Notes: generated by a model from the letters alone, not told the origin. DNA of 29,753 nt from Seminavis robusta (GCA_903772945.1 CAICTM010001418.1:1-29753), one strand, 5' to 3'; numbered from the stretch's first letter, positions 19,096 to 29,281 are shown. Program-made: numbers and translations.

Positions 19096-21369
19096 ATGGA
19101 CGACAACAGTGAAATCGATGTCAAGGAGAAGGGAGGACTGGATTCGTGGCTCGAACAAGTGCTCAACGCGTCGGCTGCAAGCAACCATGGCCGTTCTACT
19201 GGCAAGGACCCAAATCACAACAACAGCAGCAATGCCGGGAATCATCAAGACGACAAAGGGAAACATCGCAACAACAACAAGGCCAAAGTCCGTGACGAGA
19301 GCATCCAGCTACACGAAGATAATCCAAAGATTCGCCACGATGGTATTGTCGCCAAGAAGCCAGCTAGAGCAACCAGGAAGCCCCCACCAGCAGCGACTCT
19401 TCCGAGGCGTTACCAATACGACGACGACGATGACAGTGAACGCTCTTCCTCATCTCTACTGAAAGATATCTCCATAGCTCAAGGAGCCCAACTAGCAGAG
19501 CCAGAGCCAGACAAAGAAGAAGACAGCGGAGGCACAAACCATACCGCAGAAGAAGTTGCTGCCACCGGCGTGACTGCCTTGAGACGACAACACGCAACAT
19601 CTGCCACTTCCACACCGGGAGCTTTCGCCACTGATCACACGGGATCTTTTCAGAATTCACCACTGACATTCTCCACACTCAACCCAATGTTGACTTCAAC
19701 AATAACCACCAACAGCACGGCATCCACAGACACACAAATAGACACGCCAGTAGTAACCAATTCACTGGTTGTGGCCAATCCAGTCACAGACGATCCAAAC
19801 ACCTTGCCCATGGCCGAGGAAGTAGGCGTTCCGCACAATAGCAAGAAGCAAGGATCTCAACAATCATCGCACGAAAAAATTTGGCTGGCAGCCATCTTGA
19901 CATTGATCCTTGTTGTAGCATTGGTCATTCTCCTCGTTGCATTGCTGGCAAACAACAACCCGGAAGAATCCAATGAAGACCCAATCAACAGCAACATTCA
20001 TAATTCCACATTACGCCCAACAACAACCACAATCCTAACTTCTCTTTCCACCAGAGACTACCTCAAAAGTCTTCTGGCCAACTACACACTGGCTGCCTTG
20101 AACAATCCAGGATCACCCCAGTTCAAGGCATTTGAATGGTTTCTCCGGGATCCAGCTTTGGTGGAGAACCACACTGCTATTAGCAACACAACAAACCTTT
20201 ATCCTCCATGGCAAATTCTACAAAGGATGGCTTTGGCCACCTTCTACTTCAGCACAGTGGGCAGTGAATGGTCTCGAAACAACGATTGGTTGAGTTATAC
20301 TCATCACGAGTGTGACTGGTATGCATCAGATACAGTGCCATTTGAACTATTACGAAGGGATTTGAATGCAACCGAGTTTTATGTGTATTTCACAGAGCCA
20401 GCTTGTAACAGCAACGGAACCTACCAACACCTTCGGCTCTATTCCAACAATTTGCATGGATCACTGCCCAATGAAATTGGGTGGCTGTCATCACTCCGAT
20501 CCATGATGATTCCATCCAATTCCATTGAGGGAACCATTCCTTCTTTGATTGGTCTACTACAGAAAATGGAATTGATGAACTGGATGTCCAACAAAGTAGC
20601 AGGCCCGATTCCTTCCGAGCTAGGGATGATGACCAATTTGATTGGAGTTGGCACCTATATCAACGATCATGACAGGGCAACTCCCCTCGGAACTGGCCAA
20701 CCTTTCCAAGCTCAAAGAACTTACTGTAGGGGACAACCAGTACACTGGCACCATTCCAACAGAATATGCCAGACTGACCAACATGGTGTTGTTGGTATTA
20801 CAGCAAAACCAATTGGAAGGTTCAATTCCATCAACACTAGAGTCCATGACAGCTCTGGTGCAGGCATTGTTGAATTCCAACATGTTTACGGGAACCATTC
20901 CTGCCTTTTTGGGACATGCTGGGAATTTTACTACACTGATGCTAGATGACAACCGGTTTCATGGTACGATTCCAACAGAACTGATGCAGCTACAGAACAT
21001 GCAACTTTTGAGCGTTTCCAACAATGTAAGTTTGTTTGCAAGACTCTATGGCTGTTTCATCTCTTTCCCTCATTTTGAAACTCACCTCTCATGAAATGGA
21101 TGTTGCAACAACCTGCAGGATATAAAGGGACCACTACCTAGTGAGATTGGACTCCTAAGTGGCATGGCAGTATTGGAGGCTGCCAATGCTTCTCTCAATG
21201 GGACAGTGCAACAGAACTGGAGAATTTGTCAGGGTTGACTTTCCTGGACTTGGCCAACAACCCATTAGTCTCTGGGAGTATTCCAGTGGGGCTGTGTGGA
21301 ATACAAGCATTGAACTTTGACTGCTCCAAAGTTCTCTGTGGGTGCAATTGTACCTGCACTAATACTTGA
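19096..21369 (+). CDS. Single-pass membrane protein with extracellular LRRs (frameshifted)
   Basis: The start is the ATG at 19096 (CACCATGG context). Residues 1-258 are disordered, Asn/Ser/Thr/Asp-rich and probably cytosolic. A strong membrane helix follows (IWLAAILTLILVVALVILLV, about 262-284), then a Thr/Asn-rich linker with several N-glycosylation sequons, a conserved pre-LRR segment (ATFYFSTVGSEWSRNNDWL), and plant-type LRRs from about residue 445 (LRLYSNNLHGSLPNEIGWL, SNSIEGTIPSLIGLL, VAGPIPSELGMM). The LRRs continue in frame 2 after about 20660 (MTGQLPSELANLSKL, NQYTGTIPTEYARLTNM, NRFHGTIPTELMQLQNM). An intron is likely at 21026-21118. The last exon needs one more base near 21208 to read TELENLSGLTFLDL, then a Cys-rich cap (CSKVLCGCNCTCTNT) to the TGA at 21367-21369. 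Intact length would be about 726 residues. This layout is typical of the receptor-like LRR proteins expanded in pennate diatoms; no kinase is present. The ligand is unknown. The two single-base breaks are either decay or assembly errors. Confidence 0.82.
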
Positions 21370-21385
21370 TCTATGAAAGCTGGAA

Positions 21386-21457
21386 AATGAGCATCAGGTC
21401 TTGTCATCTATCTAGCTAGTTCATGCGATTTATCTTATGCCCGCCAAAAGTGGAGCT
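21386..21457 (+). repeat. Dispersed repeat module D, first copy
   Basis: Starts AATGAGCATCAGG seventeen bases after the TM-LRR stop codon and ends CAAAAGTGGAGCT. It is repeated, slightly longer, at 25995-26077 with the same orientation. It may lie within the TM-LRR 3' UTR. The sequence between it and module A (21458-21658) has no match I could see elsewhere in the window. Confidence 0.8.
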
Positions 21458-21658
21458 TGGAGTAGCCTTTGGCCCCCACCACGACGCTAAGCAAGCAGAG
21501 CAATGTGGATAGTGTACACGTAAATGCTCCTTTCTTAGGAGGCTGGCTGCCACTGCAAGCTGGAGCTAGGCTTACCAGGGACCATTCACAATCGAGAGCC
21601 AATCAGTCTCCACTCATTGCTCTGAGCAGCCAACCAAAGGACGCCCCCCTTAGCTGAA

Positions 21659-21720
21659 TAAGCCAGCGGAGCTGTGTAACCTCGGCAGAAAGGTTTCAGT
21701 GTAGAAGCAGATACCCCTAT
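21659..21720 (+). repeat. Dispersed repeat module A, second copy
   Basis: Matches 15076-15137 over 62 bases with one substitution seen (CAGTGTAG against CAGTGCAG). In copy 1 it is followed directly by TAGCTAG units; here a 747-bp TIR element follows first. Confidence 0.9.
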
Positions 21721-22467
21721 TAGAGTGATCTGCACTATAAGACCCGCTGCAGATTAAGACTATGGCAATATCCTTGGATTTGTACAGTAATTTCTATAGT
21801 AACAGGTACGGTACATAAGACCTAGGTAGCTACTACTACCGGTACTATGGAGTACATGCAGTAGCGAGGATAGACCCACTGTATTCACTGCTGGTAAGTC
21901 ACTATCCATTGCTTTATAAGCCGTGTGGTGGTGAGTGTTGGCTGTGTCCATAGAGGAAGCAGTATAGGAGAGTCGAAGCAAGTGGCTGTCCAAGAGGAAG
22001 GAAGGAGTGACACAAGAGGTGCTTCGAACGATAGAGGTGCGTGCTTCGAACGATAGAGGTGCTTCGAACGATAGAGGTACCAGGTACGAAGTACATGTAT
22101 GTATGGTATCCAAGAGGAAGAAGGAAGGTGCTTCAATAGTTTGCCTATCATGTGCTTCGGGCTACCTGTAGTTTTCGCTGGATAGAACCGGTAGCGGTAC
22201 AGTGGGATCCTACGTAGATTCAGTACTAGAGGCTACGTGTGACGTCATATGGTCTTAATCTGCAGAGAAAAAGAATTCGCTGAGGATTGGCTGAAATCTT
22301 CAACCGCCCCTAACTCCTGTTCTAAGTACACTCCGAGGTTGGGAATTTTGTGGCATACTCAACTACATGTGTTCTCTCGATTCCCTGCTTTAATAGTACT
22401 AATTCGATATCCAGCCCTGAAGAGAATATTCCGCGGAACGGTCGGTCTTAATACCCAGATCACTCTA
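21721..22467. mobile_element. Non-autonomous TIR DNA element (MITE-like), 747 bp
   Basis: The left end TAGAGTGATCTG...TAAGACC (21721-21744) is inverted at the right end (22444-22467, GGTCTTA...CAGATCACTCTA) with about 4 mismatches in 24. A second, perfect inverted pair lies inside: CTGCAGATTAAGAC at 21747-21760 and GTCTTAATCTGCAG at 22253-22266. Both pairs share a CTG-TAAGAC core, the pattern expected of transposase-binding subterminal repeats. No transposase ORF is present. It interrupts the dispersed repeat between modules A and B, where copy 1 (15137) is continuous. The exact target duplication is unclear; TA at both ends is one reading. Confidence 0.75.
22015..22077. repeat. Minisatellite, three units
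   Basis: Three copies of GCTTCGAACGATAGAGGT, the first two separated by an extra GC. The unit contains the palindrome TTCGAA. It lies inside the 747-bp TIR element. Confidence 0.85.
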
Positions 22468-22495
22468 CTAGTAGCTAGCTAGCTAGAAGCAGATA
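22468..22495 (+). repeat. Dispersed repeat module B, 5' stub of copy 2
   Basis: CTAGTAGCTAGCTAGCTAGAAGCAGATA, wedged between the TIR element and the pogo-like element. It continues at 25651 on the far side of the pogo-like insertion. Confidence 0.85.
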
Positions 22496-25400
22496 CCAGT
22501 TTTGAGGGCTTTTTTTTCAGTGCGGTCGCGCTCGATGAAAAAATACGTTAGTGGAGAAAATAGCCGTTCGACTATATGTGGCACCATGGCGCGCCTTTAT
22601 CACATAGCTACGCCAAGCTAGGAGCTTCACGTGCAATCAGCTGTCGCGAAGAGCCTCTGTGGGCTATTGACTGTGATGGACTTGACTGTTGTTGATGGTT
22701 GATGCCTACTCTATTGATGAGTCTGATGAGAGCGAATTGTAGGCATTTTTGTCACTGACTGTCACAGGATCGTCACTCCTCTCTGTTGTTGTGGTGTCTT
22801 CAGTTGGTGCCTCTGAATGGTCCAGCCGACGGAGGAATTTCTGCAGTTGATCCTGTGGAAGTCCTGCAACAAGTGACATGATCTTCATTCTCTCCAGTTC
22901 GAGCTCTCTGCCATATTCTGTGTCCGCCAAGTCAATGTTGGATGCAAGCGTTGCCTCCAATCGATTAATATCTTCTTGCTTTGGAAACTGCTGCGGAAGC
23001 GGAGCAACAACAACATCATTCAGCTCTTCAAACTTTGCCTTTCGAGCTCCAAGAGTTGACAGTTTCGATGGACAAGGCTTGCCAGTCTTCCCCGCAATCA
23101 AGTCTCTGTAATCATCGGATCGCATCTTCTTGTTCTCGTCTTCAAGGATTGTCATGGCCTTCTCTTGTCGGCTCCACGCTGCTTCGCGAAGCTTCTTTTC
23201 TGTCATTAACTCTTGCAATTCTTCCTTCAGCTTCACACGATGATCCTTGATTAAGAAGTCATCATCATTGATTGCTGCTCCGCCGGTGACTTGAAAGATT
23301 CCTCCATGAGTAGCGGCCTCTATGAGCTTCTCTTGCCGCTCCTTCGAGCGTGGAATTGTCACCTTGGCTTGTCTCTTCTCCACTGAGTAGGCAGGAAGCT
23401 TTGCTCGGAAGAGATTTCCATTGTACCCAGCATAGTCAAGGATATCGCAGCACATGCTATTCCTTTCCGCCATTTCCTTGAGATACGCGGCCTCCGGATC
23501 AACAGACACATCCGCAGCTCCATCAGAATCAACAACCAACTCATGTCGGATCTTCTTGTCAGCCAGCGCAGCTCGAGTAAACTTTGGATAGAGCCCAAGC
23601 TTGTTGCTCCAAGCATGCTTGATGGCATTATGGGAGAAGGCAATCGAAGCTGCATTCCAAAGCAAAGGAAAGGATGGATCCGTGCTGCGTCGAACTTCAG
23701 ATCCATACACCAACAAACCAATATCATACTTGGTTAGAGTTGAGGGAACATCTTGATTGTTCTGTCGATACTCCCAAAGAATCTCCAAGTTATCGAAGTA
23801 AATGGTTTTGAAGAGGGCGAACAGCATATCAATGATTTGAAGGATGTGGGTAGTGTTTGGTGGTCCAGAGGGAAAGAGATAGATGCCGTGGCGACGCATC
23901 TCGGCCAACATATCTTTATTGGTTCTTCCGGGGCCACCATCCACAAGCAATAGCACCCTCTTGCCTGCAGTGTCGGCACAATCAACAATGACAAGAGGAA
24001 GAAAGTTTTTGGATGCCCACTTGCCAAATTCTTCTTTGTTCATACCACCCTTTTTGTTTGTGCTATAGGTGTTCTGAAATGGCTTCAACTCCTCATGGAG
24101 ATATGATGCCTCTGTCTCATGCATATCGAGAACAAAGTCTGAGGAAAGCCCCATGTTCTCTTGTAAAATTGCATCGGTCGGTAGTTGATAGTGGTCCGGA
24201 AGCTTGTCACCAGAAGCAAAGCAACCAGCTAACAAGAGTGCACCGGAAGCTGTTTTTGCTTGCAGAGTGGACCGGTGCATCAGAAAGCCTTGGATTGAAG
24301 AACACTGCTTGTGGTTGACCACCTTTTGAGTTCTCAGTATCATCAAGACCAAGGCAGGTTTCATCAATATTGGCAATCCGTTTCCCTTGAGCTCGAGTCT
24401 ACCAAATAAGCTTCTCATTAGCCTCGACGTTAACCTCATTCTTGTTGGCAAATCCATGATGAATTAGAAACTGCTTGAGTGAATCAAAATAGAGATTGAT
24501 ATTGGAGTACGTAGCCCACTTGTTGCGCCGTTGCTCCACTTGGTTTGGTTTTCCTTTGCCCATGACGTCTCCAAGTTCAGATTCTATCCGCTCAAAAAGA
24601 TAGGGACCCTTGCGAACGTTTGGTCCTTCCTTCTTGTTAATGCAAGTGTTCACCATCCTGATCAAACGCTGTCGTACCAGCGTCTTCTTTCGAATTGATT
24701 GCTCAACTGTAACGAATGATTCAACTGCACCGCACAGAGCCTTGAAACAATGAAGCTTAATCCTGCCTTTGGGCCCCCGTCGGCGAGGAGATTTGCCAGC
24801 ATCCCCTCTCTTTACACAATCTCGAATGGTTCTAGGACAAAGCTTGGGGGCAATCTTGGGGTGTTGTTGGTTCAACTCCTTGCATATCAGCTCGGCGGAG
24901 CGTAAAACGTAAGTGAATCCATCGGTTGGAGCTGCTTCCTTCTTGAGAATTTCTTCCTTCAATGTGAGCGCTGCTAGCTTGTACAGATCAGCGTATGCCT
25001 TGCGCTGTGTGGCTTGTTGCTCTCTCAATGCTGCTGCTTGTCGAACCGTCATTCTCGTTTTGGATCGCTTCAATTTCTGTTCGAGCTTCCTTTCTCCCAC
25101 TGCTCTTGCTGCCTCGGAGATATCTGTTGGTTGTGTCACTGGATCTGGCTCTAGATAATTTGCCCTCACGACATCTGCATACGTTTCAAATGAATTTTGC
25201 TTGCGGTAGACGCGTCGACGGAGGGCTTGATTGTTTGCTTCTGGCGACGAAAATCCAACCATTTTCATTGCTTGACCCGTATGAACTCCACCCTTCTCGT
25301 CTAGCTTCAGTATACTTGCTGCCTTGCCTATCTCTAAGGGCGTCGACGGAGGCCGCTTTGGCGCCATCTTGACAGGATCGACAGACGAGACGATGCCATT

Positions 25401-25650
25401 CATTGTGCTGCTACTAATAACACGATCGTAACACGAGTTTATCTTCTTTATCCATTTATTAAAACTATCTAATGCTGTAGCAAGTAACTCTCTGTTAGGA
25501 GTGCAGGAGGCTCTGCTGCCCTCGTGAGATGAGCTCTTGATGATGGATGCGAAAAAAGACCACTTTGTGAGTGTTTTGCATCCATTTCCAAGAGACCTTC
25601 TCTGACCTGCCCCGTGTGACATGGAAGTTGAAAAAAGCCCTCTAAACTGG
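22496..25650 (-). mobile_element. Pogo/Tigger-like (Tc1/mariner superfamily) DNA transposon, 3155 bp
   Basis: The left terminus CCAGTTTTGAGGGCTTTT (22496 on) is mirrored by the right terminus (25628-25650), whose reverse complement reads CCAGTTTAGAGGGCTTTT. TA flanks both ends (22494-22495 and 25651-25652), the hallmark target of the Tc1/mariner superfamily. The single gene on the minus strand encodes a DDE transposase-like protein. The insertion splits a GAAGCAGA-CCTAGTGCTTAG sequence that is continuous in repeat copy 1 at about 15150-15170. Confidence 0.92.
22706..25403 (-). pseudogene. Pogo-like DDE transposase, one stop and one frameshift
   Basis: The likely start is the ATG at 25403 (MNGIVSSVDP). 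The open frame reaches back to 25622, but an ATG there would sit only 28 bp from the element end. The N-terminal 330 residues are basic and helix-rich (QAMKMVGFSSPEANNQALRRR; RKAYADLYKLAALTL) and are probably the DNA-binding part. The catalytic domain shows D1 in NIDETCLGLDD (codon 24365-24363), D2 in LLLVDGGPGR (23941-23939) and D3 in HILQIIDMLFALFK (23830-23828), a D-D spacing of 36 that fits pogo/Tc1. The C-terminus is charged with a coiled-coil-like segment (KLKEELQELMTEKK). A TAG at 24401-24399 interrupts the frame just before D1, and a slip in a five-base T run near 24253 shifts it after D1. The protein would cut and paste this element; this copy is inactive as read. Confidence 0.85.
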
Positions 25651-26077
25651 TACCCTAGTGCTTAGCTAGTGCTTAACTTGCACTTAGCTAGCTAGAAGCA
25701 GATTCCCCCTAGCTAGCTAGCTAGAAGCAGATTCCCATAGCAAGCTAGAAGCAGATACTCCTAGCTAGCTAGAATACTAGTTATATAGCTTTCGCTGGCT
25801 TTAGAGTTTTTCCTGGTAGAAGCAGATCCGCCTACTAGGATGCATGTAAATAGCTTTAGCACCATCCCAGGATACTTATTTAGTTTTTGCTGACTTATTT
25901 GTATTCTAACCCTACCCTTATACCTGCAGGGACCACTGTAGCAGGAAAAACAATTAAAGGGGTTGAGGGCTCTGGCAGCAAGACTGCCGAGGTAAATGAG
26001 CATCAGGTTTTATAATCTAGCTATGGTACTGTAGCTAGTTCATGCGATTAATCTTGTGCCAGACCAAAAGTGGAGCT
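25651..26077 (+). repeat. Dispersed repeat, copy 2 right part (modules B-C-D)
   Basis: Module B (25651-25929) matches copy 1 at about 90%, with substitutions and small gaps. The last ~47 bases before CTGCAG are identical in both copies. Module C is 25930-25991. Module D (25995-26077, AATGAGCATCAGG to GTGGAGCT) matches 21386-21457, so D occurs on both sides of this composite region. Confidence 0.9.
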
Positions 26078-26363
26078 ATGCATAGATTTGATGGGTTGGA
26101 CGGTCGCCACAGGCACACGCCTACGGCATCCACGCTGCCTCTGACTCGTCGCTCGACTAAGCCAGGTTTTCATGATAAACTGTTGGGGTGGTTCCGTGCG
26201 TGTTCCGTGTCTTGCACATTAGCGATAGCTGCGCGCCGCTTTGAAGTGAAAGGATCCAGCACCTCCATGCTCTGGCAAAGTGAAACCAGCCTCACAAAAT
26301 CAACACCTTTTGCATTGCGCAACAAGGCGTCCGCCTTCCTAGCTAGTACGCTTGCGTTTCAAC

Positions 26364-27257
26364 ATGGATGTATATCCTCGTATCTCCGATATGAGCTATA
26401 GAGAGCTCCAGCGGGCATGCAAGGACGCTGGCTTGCCTGCCATTGGAAAAACTGCGGTGCTACAGAAGCACTTGGACGACTACAGGAAGAATCCGCGAAA
26501 GGCACTAAAAAGGTTGGCTGCTTCAAAGGAGAAGAACAAGACAGGATTCATTGACTGGGAAAACAGCGCAGCAAAAGAGATACTTTTAAAGGACCTGGAA
26601 CCAGAAGGGCGGCTTTATGGTAACAGCTTAGAAGCAAAAGACGTATTTGATGACTACACAGAAAGATACAAGTATATTTTTTGTGACGTGCCTTTCTCGC
26701 AGTTTAAAGCAAAATATAATGAGACTATCAAGAAAGCTGAAGCTGCCCAAAGGAGAGCAAGATCAGCCCAGGAAGAAGCATGGATGAAACACGACAGTCG
26801 CCTTTACCCACGTCAAACGCACAACCATAGAGGTGAGCCTATATTTGACGTGGATATCGAGGCTAAGGAGACACTTCATTATGACATCAAACATGAGCTC
26901 CACAAAAGAATGACACCCAAGGAGCTCTGGCAGTATAGGGAGGTGTACTCAAAGTATAAGTTGGACACATTTCGACAGCGCATTTATCAGTACCAAAAAC
27001 AAGTCAAGTGTTTGAACAAGCCCGAGAAGAAACCAAAGGAAAAGGATGAGTTTGCCGCCAAGAGGACTCCGAAGGAACGAAACCAAAAGGATGAGCTTGC
27101 CGCAAAGAGGACTCCAAAGGAACGAAAGGAAAGAGATGAGCTTGCCGCAAAGAGGACTCAGAAGGAAGTCACTTCCTCAAAGATGAAAGAGGGAAACAGG
27201 CAGCGCAAACAGTCAAGGAGCAAGAAACGCCACGGCGGGCCAATCCACCTCGGCTAA
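26364..27257 (+). CDS. SAP-domain protein with basic C-terminal repeats
   Basis: 297 residues from the ATG at 26364; the open frame runs slightly upstream but without an ATG. Residues about 9-41 form a SAP motif (MSYRELQRACKDAGLPAIGK, then VLQKHLDDY), a helix-extended-helix fold that binds DNA in nuclear proteins. The middle part has a block I associate with an uncharacterised diatom family (FIDWENSAAKEILLKDLEP, DSRLYPRQTHNHRGEP, LHKRMTPKELWQYR). From residue 228 there are three 15-residue repeats of the form DELAAKRTPKERKER, then a Lys/Arg-rich tail, so nuclear location is likely. The reading frame is intact. It follows directly on the repeat-rich region and may itself be a multicopy family. 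Molecular role beyond likely DNA or chromatin binding is unknown. Confidence 0.8.
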   Translation: MDVYPRISDMSYRELQRACKDAGLPAIGKTAVLQKHLDDYRKNPRKALKRLAASKEKNKTGFIDWENSAAKEILLKDLEPEGRLYGNSLEAKDVFDDYTERYKYIFCDVPFSQFKAKYNETIKKAEAAQRRARSAQEEAWMKHDSRLYPRQTHNHRGEPIFDVDIEAKETLHYDIKHELHKRMTPKELWQYREVYSKYKLDTFRQRIYQYQKQVKCLNKPEKKPKEKDEFAAKRTPKERNQKDELAAKRTPKERKERDELAAKRTQKEVTSSKMKEGNRQRKQSRSKKRHGGPIHLG

Positions 27258-27834
27258 GGAGCTTGACGTTGGTGCACCTGTTTGCCAGGTAGACAGGAGA
27301 CAGTGTCTGTCCTTCCTAGTAGAGTGGCACTTTAAAGAATAAAAGCCGCCCCACCAATTGAAGTGCGGATACGGTAAAGGTATACGATGTCAAGGGCATC
27401 AACGGTGACACGAGATTTTCAGGTGTTGTACTTCATGAGGCCGGCCCAAACCGCATACCATACCGTGCCGTTTACAGCCATAAATTTAAGACATTGCACT
27501 TTTTGGAAATCGTTTACCGTTTACCTAGACCAGTTTTGGTCACTATGTACCGGCATGGTGAGCTCATGGCAATGAATGCCGATGCTCAAGAGGAGGGTTT
27601 TCCTTGGCTTGATTCGCCTTGGTTTCCTCCGTCCTCCTTTGTCTCATCTGCTGAAGCTTTGAGTTGTAATTGTAATGGGAAAGTTACTATGGGTTAGAGA
27701 GAGCTATGAGGAGGATGGGGGCAGAGAGGGAGGCCAGGATGCAGGGGTCAGTCCATATCGAATTTGGAGGGAATATCAGAATTCCAGGGGAGAGAGGACG
27801 GTGTCATTCTCAGGCATGAGGGTGACAGAGAGCC
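27258..27834. other. Intergenic region, no supported gene
   Basis: Small overlapping frames (27387-27697) show no recognisable domains. G-rich stretches occur at 27700-27760. Confidence 0.4.
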
Positions 27835-28240
27835 ATGCCCCAGTTGAACAAGCTAGTTGGGAGACCCTCACGACGGACTGCAGGGGCAGTAATTGTGCTG
27901 GGACTTCTCCTATCAGGCCTCAAAGTATGTTTACATCATCAAAACCCAACAACAACCCAAGACGATCCTTCATGGGACACACTGAAACAAGCACAAGATG
28001 CCATTGCATGGCATCATCTGTTAAAGGGGACAATCTCTAAACAATTCAGTCAGGAACAAGACCGATATTTGAACATGAAAAAGACCGCAACCAAACGCAA
28101 CAATGGACTCACATAGCTCACTGGACTCATTGACATTATCTATAAAGAATGGTGGAAACTCTGGGACATGCGCAACCAAGACAGACATGGGCACGACATG
28201 AGAACCAAGTCATTGGCGCTGCTGCTGGTCGCTCGAGAAC
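27835..28240 (+). pseudogene. Relic of a diatom retroelement-associated ORF (C-terminal region)
   Basis: Frame 1 from the ATG at 27835 encodes PSRRTAGAVIVLGLLLSGLK, then QDAIAWHHLLKGTISKQFSQ, and stops at TAG 28114-28116. The same frame then continues for about 40 codons (GLIDIIYKEWWKLWDMRNQD, RHGHDMRTK). The segments WHHLLKGTIS...Q and W...LW.RN...HG recall the C-terminal part of LINE-type or similar multicopy ORFs in diatoms, where a Trp often stands at the interrupted site; TAG is one base from TGG. No RT core is present. An alternative is a short membrane-anchored protein ending at 28116. Confidence 0.5.
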
Positions 28241-29220
28241 AAAAGGTCAGTTCCCATTCTTCTCACAACGTCTGACAATTGGTGCCATTTTCCAGTGCTG
28301 CTTGCAGCTGCTTCGAGCCTTTGTTAGAAGAGCGAATGGGCAGCCATTTCATGAGTCCGTTCCGTTCACTCTTCACCGGAAGATGGTACCCAAACAGTCT
28401 TTCGCTTCTTCTTCTGTATTGCATGTATCAGCAACAAGTCATACTAACCTTCCTTCTTTCTTTTTTCCGCCACTGTTGTCATTGGTGGTTGGTGCTTGAT
28501 TCTCAAAATTTCAAGGGGGTTTCGAAACCGTTGCTCCTTCCTTCATGCATGGGGTTGGTTCGTCCTTGTGCGTGCTTTCGCCAGTGGGCTTCGTCTCGGG
28601 ATTGAAAATCGTGACTAAGCTAGCCTTACACGTGCCAGTTGTTAATGAAATTAAAGATAGGTTGATGGGCACAGGCCTGAATAGGGCCTGTACAGTCCGT
28701 ACGTCTGTACAGTCCGAGCGACAGCACTGCCATCGATACCAGTTATTGCCCCAAGACCCTAGTAGACGTCTGAGCGTCTGAGCGTCTGAGCACATATGCA
28801 TATGTGCAGACAGATTACAGTTGCCGGTTTTAATGCACCGGTACCGGTACTGGATGTCACTTTTAGGAAATAGGAGCACTCTTTCTCTTGCCTTCTTTTA
28901 CGGACCGGAAAGCCTGCTCCAAATCACCAAATAAATTTGCAACACAAGATTGCAGCTGCCACGCCGCACCAGAGGAAAAAACCACGTGTAACCCAACGCG
29001 CATTGCTCATCCTCCAGGCAACAGCTGAAGGAAAGCTATCTGCTCGATCACAGAAAGACAATACCATCCACAGCTCGAGAGGTACCGTAGCCAATTACGC
29101 GGTAGTTCGGTCCACAGAACATAAAAGGCTTGGTACAGAAAGTACAGCGTGACCTTCGTACCGACATCGGCCCACCGCTGTAGAGCTGTGGTACACTACC
29201 GCGGTAGAGGATCGTATTGG
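28241..29220. other. Non-coding region with palindromes and short repeats
   Basis: No supported gene. Contains an inverted repeat ACAGGCC/GGCCTGT (28671-28691), a direct repeat TGTACAGTCCG (near 28690 and 28705), three GTCTGAGC octamers (28768-28791), a perfect 18-bp palindrome GCACATATGCATATGTGC (28790-28807), and CTACCGCGGTAG (29196-29207). Confidence 0.6.
28790..28807. repeat. Perfect 18-bp palindrome
   Basis: GCACATATGCATATGTGC reads the same on both strands and directly overlaps the end of three tandem GTCTGAGC units. It could form a cruciform or bind a dimeric factor. Confidence 0.9.
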
Positions 29221-29223
29221 ATT

Positions 29224-29281
29224 AGCCAATCAGAATGGTTGGATCTTTAAATTTCGATGACGTCAGTCGGCTGTGACGTCA
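29224..29281 (+). promoter_or_regulatory. Promoter-like cluster: CCAAT box and two TGACGTCA sites
   Basis: CCAAT at 29226-29230 is followed by perfect TGACGTCA octamers at 29258-29265 and 29274-29281, 16 bp apart start to start. Spacing and strand suggest control of a gene starting to the right. The same octamer occurs in the Mpv17/TM-LRR promoter region and inside the 747-bp TIR element (22240-22247). Confidence 0.55.

Noticed and set aside
27675-28040. 121-codon frame overlapping the retroelement-like relic
   Set aside because: Different frame from the family-like sequence at 27835-28240, low-complexity N-terminus, no domain.
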